From: Auraticoccus cholistanensis
Lineage (GTDB): Bacteria; Actinomycetota; Actinomycetes; Propionibacteriales; Propionibacteriaceae
NCBI RefSeq assembly: GCF_009742705.1
Contig: NZ_WPCU01000005.1
Location: 299,366 to 363,365, forward strand
Direction: 5' to 3'
DNA: 64,000 nt
Shown here: positions 58,764 through 64,000 of the stretch, piece after piece
Numbering within the stretch: position 1 is the stretch's first letter
Layout: every line of letters begins with the position of its first letter
Translations under genes and position numbers: made by a program
Notes under the pieces: generated by a model
Databases searched by the model: none
What the model was told of the DNA's origin: nothing
What the model saw: the letters and a program-made list of their open reading frames with translations, nothing else

Positions 58764-60344
58764 TCAGGTCCGGGTCAGGTCGCGGCGCTGCAGCCCGAGT
58801 GCGCCGCCGACGGTGAGCGCGGCGGCCAGTGCGGTGACGACGAGGACGGGGGCGAGCTCGGGAGTCCCGGTGAGCAGCTGCGGGACCTGGGTGTAGGGCG
58901 AGATCCGCAGCACCTCCCCGTCGAGGTGGCCGAGCTCGACGAGGAGCTCGAGCAGGAGCAGGACCCCGAGGACGGTGTAGCTGACCGGGGCTGCGACCCT
59001 CGGCGCCCAGCCGTGGAGCAGCACCGCGATCGCGGTCAGCACCCAGATGGCGGGGAGCTCGACGAGGGTGGCGGCGACCATGAGGAGCAGGCCGCCCGGG
59101 TCCCCCGTCATCGCGGCGTAGCCGAGACCCAGACCCAGGCCGAAGGCGAGCTGGTTGACGGCGGTGCCTGCCAGGGCGGTCACGACCGATCCAGCCGCCC
59201 ACCGGATGCGGGACACGGGTGCGGTGAGGACGTTCTCGGCCCGGCCGCTGGTCTCCTCACCACGCAGCCGCAGCACCGCCTGGATGCCGAAGACGGTCGC
59301 CACCTGGGCGAAGACGTAGACGACCAGGGCGATGAACCCGAGCGCCGGGTCGGGCCCGTCCGCGAGCCCGCTGAGGGCGCCGCTGTCCCGGAGCTGCCGC
59401 GCGGTGCTGTCGGCGAGGGTGGCGACCAGCGCTCCGAAGGCGAGCAGCGCGAGCGACCAGGCCGCCGACGTGCCGAGCTCCAGGCGGAGGGCGAGGCTGA
59501 CGGGGCCATGCAGGCCCCGTCGCGCGCGGGGTCTGCCGCTCCGCCCGGGGAGCAGTCCGGCGCCCACGTCGCGGACGGCGAGCCGCGCCGCGGCGGCGAG
59601 CAGGCCCGCGGTGAGGGCGAGGGCCGGGAGGAGGGGGCGGCCGTCGTCGGCCGCGTAGGGCTCGACCGAGCTCAGCCAGCCGTAGGGGCTGGCCCACGCG
59701 AGTCCTGGCAGCCGGGCGGCGTCTGCGGTGCCGCGGACCACGTAGCAGGCGGCCATGACGACGACCGCGAGTCCGGTCGCGCCTCGCGAGGTGGCAGCGA
59801 GCATCGCGGTGACCGCCGCTACCCCGGTCATGAACGCACCGGCCGCGAAGAGCTGCGCGCCCATCCAGGACGAGCCGGCGGGAGGAAAACCCAACGCGGT
59901 GCAGCCGACCGCGATGGCGGCGCCGGTGACCAGGTTCGCGCCGACGGCGACGATCGCGGAGCCGGTCAGCGGGGTGAGGCGTCCGACGACGGCGCTGCCC
60001 ATGAACTCCCGGTAGCCGTCCTCCTCGGCAGCCCTGGTGTGCCGGACCACGGTGGACGCGCTGGCGATGCCGAGGAGGAGCACGATGAAGCCCTGCACCC
60101 GCCACGCGGCCAGTCCCGGGACGGTGTCGGCGTCGATGCGGCCGATCATGAAGAGCTCGGCCGGGGAGCTGTTGATCTGCTCGGCGTATCCGGCCCGTGC
60201 GGCCTCGGTGGGATACGTCGCGCCGATGGAGGCGGCGATCCCGACCGCCAGCAGGACGGCGATGCCGTGCCAGAGCGCCAGGCGCAGGCGGTCGCGGCGC
60301 AGGACGAGGCGGACGAACGGTGCACAACCGGCCAGGACGTCCAT
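58764..60344 (-). CDS. ABC-2 type exporter permease (two-repeat, TipE/polyketide exporter family)
   Basis: A 526-residue membrane protein with two repeats of six membrane segments, as in exporters of antibiotics and lipids. Hydrophobic segments include LALWHGIAVLLAVGIAASIGA, GFIVLLLGIASASTVVRHTRAAEEDGYREFMGSAVV and, in the second half, ALGFIALVVYVFAQVATVFGIQAVLRLRGEETSGRAENVLTAPVSRIRW. The conserved EE-x-GR/E-REL/ENVL motif appears in both halves. Start ATG 60344; a TTG two codons earlier overlaps the ATPase stop (TTGA). Its ATPase is directly upstream. Confidence 0.88.
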   Translation of the reverse strand: MDVLAGCAPFVRLVLRRDRLRLALWHGIAVLLAVGIAASIGATYPTEAARAGYAEQINSSPAELFMIGRIDADTVPGLAAWRVQGFIVLLLGIASASTVVRHTRAAEEDGYREFMGSAVVGRLTPLTGSAIVAVGANLVTGAAIAVGCTALGFPPAGSSWMGAQLFAAGAFMTGVAAVTAMLAATSRGATGLAVVVMAACYVVRGTADAARLPGLAWASPYGWLSSVEPYAADDGRPLLPALALTAGLLAAAARLAVRDVGAGLLPGRSGRPRARRGLHGPVSLALRLELGTSAAWSLALLAFGALVATLADSTARQLRDSGALSGLADGPDPALGFIALVVYVFAQVATVFGIQAVLRLRGEETSGRAENVLTAPVSRIRWAAGSVVTALAGTAVNQLAFGLGLGLGYAAMTGDPGGLLLMVAATLVELPAIWVLTAIAVLLHGWAPRVAAPVSYTVLGVLLLLELLVELGHLDGEVLRISPYTQVPQLLTGTPELAPVLVVTALAAALTVGGALGLQRRDLTRT

Positions 60345-60346
60345 CG

Positions 60347-61249
60347 TCAACGACCGTTCTCCGCTGCGGCGGGTGTCGTGTCGTAGAAGCGCATGAACAG
60401 CTCTTCCAGGGTCGGGGGCGCGACCGTGAGTGCCTGGATCCCGCCTCGTTCGAGCTCACCGAGCACGGCGTCGAACGAGTCGACGCGTAGCCGGACCCGG
60501 TGGCCGTCGACCTCGACGGAGGTGACCCCGGGCAGCTGGGCCAGATGGGGCGGGACCGTGGTGAGGGTCGCGGTGACCGACGTCGCGGTGAGGTGGCGCA
60601 GCTCGCCCAGCGAGCCGGACTCGACGACCCTCCCCGCACGGATGATGCTGACGCGGTCGCACAGCTCCTCGACCTCGGAGAGGATGTGGCTGGACAGCAG
60701 CACCGACCGTCCGTCTCGCTTCACCTCGGCGATCGTCTGCTTGAACACCGCCTCCATGAGCGGATCCAGACCGGACGTCGGCTCGTCCAGGACCAGCAGC
60801 TCGGCATCGGCGGCCAGGGCCGCGATCAGGCCGACCTTCTGCCGGTTCCCCTTCGAGTACGTCCGTGCCTTCTTGCTCGGGTCGAGCTCGAACCGCTCGA
60901 CCAGCGCATCCCGGCGGGCCGGGTCGAAGCCGCCTCGGAACCGGCCCATCAGGTCGATGATCTCCCCGCCGGTGAGGTTCGGCCACAGGGCCACGTCGCC
61001 GGGCACGTAGGCCAGCTTCCGGTGCAGCCGGGTCGCGTCCTCCCACGGGTCCAGCCCCAGCACCTCGCAGCGTCCGCCGTCGGCGCGCAGGAGGCCGAGG
61101 AGGATCCGGATGGCGGTGGTCTTGCCCGCGCCGTTGGGCCCGAGGAAGCCGTGCACGGTGCCCTGCTCGATCTGGAGGTCGAGGCCGTCGAGGGCACGGG
61201 TGCGGCCGAACGACTTGACGACCGACGACATCGCGAGAACACTCTCCAC
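60347..61249 (-). CDS. ABC exporter ATPase
   Basis: A 300-residue ABC ATPase with Walker A GPNGAGKTTAIRILLGLL, Q-loop region YVPGDVALWPNLTGGEII, signature SKGNRQKVGLIAALAADAELLVLDEPTSGLDP and H-loop SSHILSEVEELCDRV. The C-terminal 60 residues are a family-specific extension. GTG 61249 is 6 bases after TATCCT (plus-strand 61256-61261), so a leaderless start. It is divergent from the MarR/GbsR-like gene; the operator at 61269-61285 overlaps its -35. Confidence 0.93.
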   Translation of the reverse strand: MESVLAMSSVVKSFGRTRALDGLDLQIEQGTVHGFLGPNGAGKTTAIRILLGLLRADGGRCEVLGLDPWEDATRLHRKLAYVPGDVALWPNLTGGEIIDLMGRFRGGFDPARRDALVERFELDPSKKARTYSKGNRQKVGLIAALAADAELLVLDEPTSGLDPLMEAVFKQTIAEVKRDGRSVLLSSHILSEVEELCDRVSIIRAGRVVESGSLGELRHLTATSVTATLTTVPPHLAQLPGVTSVEVDGHRVRLRVDSFDAVLGELERGGIQALTVAPPTLEELFMRFYDTTPAAAENGR

Positions 61250-61268
61250 GACCACAGGATACATATGG

Positions 61269-61285
61269 TTCACGAATTTTGTGAA
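61269..61285. promoter_or_regulatory. Operator-like palindrome, exporter / MarR-type gene
   Basis: TTCACGAATTTTGTGAA (7 of 8 pairs match) lies between the divergent exporter ATPase and the MarR-type regulator, over the expected -35 (TTCACA on minus strand) of the ATPase. GTTCAC and GTGAAC at 61268-61273 and 61288-61293 add an outer inverted repeat. Confidence 0.6.
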
Positions 61286-61297
61286 AGGTGAACATCG

Positions 61298-61756
61298 ATG
61301 CCGGATGCCGAGGAGCTGGCGGCCTTCGTCGAGCGGTACGCCGAAGCGCTGACGCTGGCCGGGTGGCCGCGCATGATGTCGCGGGTGTTCGCCCGTCTGA
61401 TGGCCGCCGAGGGTGGCCGGAGCACGGCCGCCGAGCTCTCCCAGGCTCTCGGCGTCGGCGCGCCGGCCATCTCCGGCGGCATCAAGCCCCTCCTGCAGCT
61501 GGGCCTCGTCACCCGGGAGCGCGAGCCCGGCGACCGGCGCGACTACTACCGGGTCCAGGAGGACGCCTGGTTCCGCGCCGTCGCCGGCAACGACGCCACC
61601 CTGGCCCGCTGGCAGGAGGCGTCGGAGGCCGGGGTGCGGCTGCTGGGCACGGACACCGAGGCCGGCAGGCGGTTCGAGGAGACCCGACGCTTCTTCGCGT
61701 TCCTGCGTGAGGAGCTGCCCCGGCTGATGGACCGCTGGCACGACGCGCAGCGTTGA
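61298..61756 (+). CDS. MarR/GbsR-type transcriptional regulator
   Basis: A 152-residue winged-helix regulator of the GbsR/MarR class (FARLMAAEGGRSTAAELSQALGVGAPAISGGIKPLLQLGLVTREREPGDRRDYYRVQED), with helical dimerisation parts at both ends. It begins 48 bases from the divergent exporter ATPase and probably represses it through the palindrome between them. ATG 61298 has AAAGGTG 7 bases upstream. Ligand unknown; a compound exported by the ABC-2 system is the natural guess. Confidence 0.88.
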   Translation: MPDAEELAAFVERYAEALTLAGWPRMMSRVFARLMAAEGGRSTAAELSQALGVGAPAISGGIKPLLQLGLVTREREPGDRRDYYRVQEDAWFRAVAGNDATLARWQEASEAGVRLLGTDTEAGRRFEETRRFFAFLREELPRLMDRWHDAQR

Positions 61757-61852
61757 GCCGCAGTCGGCGGCGCGCGGCCGGTGCTCGACCAGCTCACCGA
61801 CGTCGACGTGTCGCCCCGGCCACCGACCCCGGGGAACGTCCCGAGCACGACG

Positions 61853-61883
61853 AAGGCCCTGGTGAGAACCCCACCAGGGCCTT
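61853..61883 (-). terminator. Terminator of tRNA-Pro
   Basis: Perfect 12-bp stem AAGGCCCTGGTG / CACCAGGGCCTT with a 7-base loop, 5 bases after the tRNA 3' end on the minus strand. It is also on the 3' side of the MarR-type gene on the plus strand. Confidence 0.75.
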
Positions 61884-61887
61884 GACG

Positions 61888-61961
<74 letters not shown>

Positions 61962-62065
61962 CCCGCTCCTCCGCATCACCGGCGGAGCGTCCGAAACACT
62001 ACCGCAGGTGCCGCCCGGGCCACCAATCGACACCACGAGCCGGGCGGCGCCACCGATCACGTGGC

Positions 62066-63424
62066 CTAGCTGCGCTCCTTGCGCTTCTCCCGGGCGCGGA
62101 CCTCGAGGTGGATCGGGGTGCCCTGGAAGTCGAAGTCCTCGCGCAGCCGGCGCTCGACGAAGCGGACGTACTGCGGCTCGATCTGGCCGGAGGTGAAGAG
62201 CACGAACGTCGGCGGACCGGCCTGGGCCTGGGTGCCGAACAGGATGCGGGGCTGCTTGCCGCTGCGGACCGGGTGCGGGTGGGCCGCCACCACGCGACCG
62301 AGGAAGGCGTTGAGCTTGCCGGTGGGGACCCGGGTCTCCCAGGCGGCGAGCGCGCCCTCGATGGCCACTCCCAGCCGGTCGACGTGGCGTCCGGTCAGGG
62401 CCGACATGTTGACGTGCCCGGCCCAGCCGAACTGCACCATGTCGCGCTCGATCTCGCGGTTGAGGTAGAAGCGGCGCTCGTCGTCGGTCAGGTCCCACTT
62501 GTTGAAGGCGACCACCAGCGCCCGGCCGGCCTCCTCGACCATGGTCAGGATCCGCAGGTCCTGCTCGGTGACCGGCGCGCTGGCGTCGATCACCACGATG
62601 CAGACCTCGGCCCGCTCGATCGCGCCCTGGGTGCGCAGGCTGGCGTAGTACTCGTGCCCCGAGGCCTCCTTCACCCGCCGCCGGATGCCGGCGGTGTCGA
62701 TGAACTGGTAGGTGGTGCCGCCGATCTCCACCAGCTCGTCCACGGGGTCCACCGTGGTGCCCGAGGCGTCGTCGACCACCGCCCGCTGCTGGCCCGACAG
62801 CTTGTTGAGCAGGCTGGACTTGCCCACGTTGGGCTTGCCGACGATGGCCACCCGGCGCGGGCCGCGGGGCACCTCCTCGGCCTCCCGCGGCGCCTCGGGC
62901 AGCGCCTCCAGCACGGCGTCCAGCAGGTCGCCGCTGCCCCGCCCGTGCAGCGCCGACACCGGGTAGGGCTGGCCCAGCCCGAGGTTCCACATCGAGGCCG
63001 CCTCGGCCTCGGTGCGCTGGTCGTCGACCTTGTTCGCCGCCAGCACCACCGGCTTGCGGCTGCGGCGCAGCACCCGCACCACCGCCTCGTCGACGTCCTG
63101 CACGCCCACGGTGGCGTCCACCACGAGCAGCACGGCGTCGGCGGCGGCGATGGCCAGCTCGGCCTGCTCCGCGATCTGGGCGGCCATGCCCTGGGCGTCG
63201 GGCGCCCAGCCGCCGGTGTCCACCACCACGAACTCGCGGCCGTTCCAGCGGGCGTCGTAGGACACCCGGTCCCGGGTCACCCCGGGGACGTCCTGCACCA
63301 CCGCGGCGCGGCGGCCGATGATCCGGTTGACCAGGGTCGACTTGCCCACGTTGGGGCGTCCGACCACGGCCACCACCGGACGCACGGTGGTGGTGCCCTG
63401 CTCCTGCTGCTCGTGCTCGCTCAT
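62066..63424 (-). CDS. der: GTPase Der (EngA)
   Basis: A 452-residue protein of two GTPase domains plus a C-terminal KH-like domain. G1 motifs: GRPNVGKST and [10 protein letters not shown]3: DTGGW and DTAGI; G4: NKVD and NKWD. It assists maturation of the 50S ribosomal subunit. Start ATG overlaps the cmk stop (ATGA), the standard actinobacterial cmk-der pair. The stop at 62066 is TAG. Confidence 0.97.
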   Translation of the reverse strand: MSEHEQQEQGTTTVRPVVAVVGRPNVGKSTLVNRIIGRRAAVVQDVPGVTRDRVSYDARWNGREFVVVDTGGWAPDAQGMAAQIAEQAELAIAAADAVLLVVDATVGVQDVDEAVVRVLRRSRKPVVLAANKVDDQRTEAEAASMWNLGLGQPYPVSALHGRGSGDLLDAVLEALPEAPREAEEVPRGPRRVAIVGKPNVGKSSLLNKLSGQQRAVVDDASGTTVDPVDELVEIGGTTYQFIDTAGIRRRVKEASGHEYYASLRTQGAIERAEVCIVVIDASAPVTEQDLRILTMVEEAGRALVVAFNKWDLTDDERRFYLNREIERDMVQFGWAGHVNMSALTGRHVDRLGVAIEGALAAWETRVPTGKLNAFLGRVVAAHPHPVRSGKQPRILFGTQAQAGPPTFVLFTSGQIEPQYVRFVERRLREDFDFQGTPIHLEVRAREKRKERS

Positions 63425-64000
63425 CGTGCGACCTCCTCGGCCAGGGCCACGATCGTGTCGATGACCTCGTCCAGGCTCAGGTGGGTGGAGTCGACGAGGG
63501 TCACGCCGTCGGCGGCCTCGGTGAAGGCCGCGACGGTGGAGTCGTCGCGGTCGCGGCGGAGCACCTGGTCGGTGACCTGCTCGGTGTCGACCCGCTCCCC
63601 CAGCTCGGCCTGCCGGCGGGCCACCCGCGCCGCGGGGTCGGCCACCAGCAGCACCCGCACGGGGGCGTGCGGGGCGACCACGGTGGTGATGTCACGGCCC
63701 TCGGCGACGATGCCCCGGCGCGACTCGGCGATGATCTGCTGCTGGCGCAGCACCAGGTCGACGCGGACCTCCGGCACGGTCGCCACCCGGCTGACCGAGG
63801 CCGACACCTCCGGCTCGCGGATCGCCTGCGTGACGTCGGTGCCGTTGATGCTGATCCGCGGGTCGTCGGGGTCGGTGCTGACCCGCAGGTCGGCGCCGGT
63901 GACCACCGCGGCGATCTGCTCCGGGGTCTCGGCGCCGTCGCGGGCCGCCTGCCAGGCGCAGGCCCGGTACATCGCGCCGGTGTCCAGGAAGTCCAGCCCC
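63421..64000 (-). CDS. cmk: Cytidylate kinase, N terminus cut by the window
   Basis: About 193 codons of a (d)CMP kinase; the P-loop lies beyond the window end. The visible part starts with [18 protein letters not shown], the CMP-binding region, followed by [35 protein letters not shown] (adenylate/CMP recognition) and the lid RRQAELG. It is coupled to der by ATGA. Confidence 0.93.
   Translation of the reverse strand, partial: GLDFLDTGAMYRACAWQAARDGAETPEQIAAVVTGADLRVSTDPDDPRISINGTDVTQAIREPEVSASVSRVATVPEVRVDLVLRQQQIIAESRRGIVAEGRDITTVVAPHAPVRVLLVADPAARVARRQAELGERVDTEQVTDQVLRRDRDDSTVAAFTEAADGVTLVDSTHLSLDEVIDTIVALAEEVAR

Overview
The window is 64 kb of very GC-rich chromosome with GC at nearly every third codon position. 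It is from an actinomycete: it carries RbpA, the Lnt/Ppm1/FxsA neighbourhood, a RIO-type kinase, UgpABE-type transport without its own ATPase, and many genes that appear to be read from leaderless mRNAs. Genus cannot be fixed from sequence alone; the gene mix would suit a Propionibacteriales-like organism. There is no phage, IS element or CRISPR array. Most of the window is dense housekeeping and accessory chromosome, with many 4-base stop/start overlaps (GTGA, ATGA).

Layout. 1-7.7 kb: the end of a PBP4-type carboxypeptidase, a DICT-domain protein, an SRPBCC protein, a NUDIX/YhfC/HhH-GPD group, a lipoprotein, an alpha/beta hydrolase with its convergent TetR regulator, and dihydrolipoyl dehydrogenase. 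7.7-16.6 kb: a repeat-rich divergent region, an HTH-MurA fusion, pyridoxal kinase, GDPD, MFS, RbpA with a SigR-like promoter, FxsA, Ppm1, a GcvR-like ACT protein and peptide deformylase. 16.6-25.8 kb: RIO kinase (apparently frameshifted at its start), Lnt, a Kal-like ammonia-lyase divergent from a lysine 2,3-aminomutase with an Lrp regulator, a 5'-3' exonuclease, an HNH protein preceded by a Cys-rich mini-ORF, a WYL regulator and an epoxide hydrolase. 25.8-38.3 kb: MetX/MetW, a ferritin-VIT1 fusion, a flavin-type protein, GH15, a LAL regulator, IlvA and small proteins.

38.3-47.1 kb is a sulfur-scavenging operon on the minus strand: AtsK/TauD-like dioxygenase, Tat-lipoprotein binding protein, two permeases, arylsulfatase and a double ATPase. 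It is preceded by a leaderless 22-codon ORF with a Cys cluster near its end, the architecture of the cysteine-responsive attenuators described in mycobacteria. From the same intergenic region a second leaderless mini-ORF runs the other way into an Erm-type 23S rRNA methyltransferase. That leader has mutually exclusive hairpins, one of which covers the erm ribosome binding site; the erm reading frame is broken at a run of six G.

48-58.6 kb holds a NarL-type two-component system, an MFS exporter, a ugp-like glycerophosphodiester/sugar ABC system with a PHO box on its promoter, and a Tat-exported PhoD phosphatase, which together look like a PhoP regulon. The last part has an ABC-2 exporter with a divergent MarR/GbsR-like regulator and a shared operator, tRNA-Pro(GGG), Der, and the start of cmk.

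The most interesting signals are regulatory rather than coding: two, possibly three, leader-peptide systems (47.0, 47.2 and 23.0 kb), a PHO box, a SigR-like rbpA promoter, and several operator palindromes that pair with regulators encoded beside them. Two apparent single-base frameshifts (RIO kinase, erm) should first be checked as sequencing errors.
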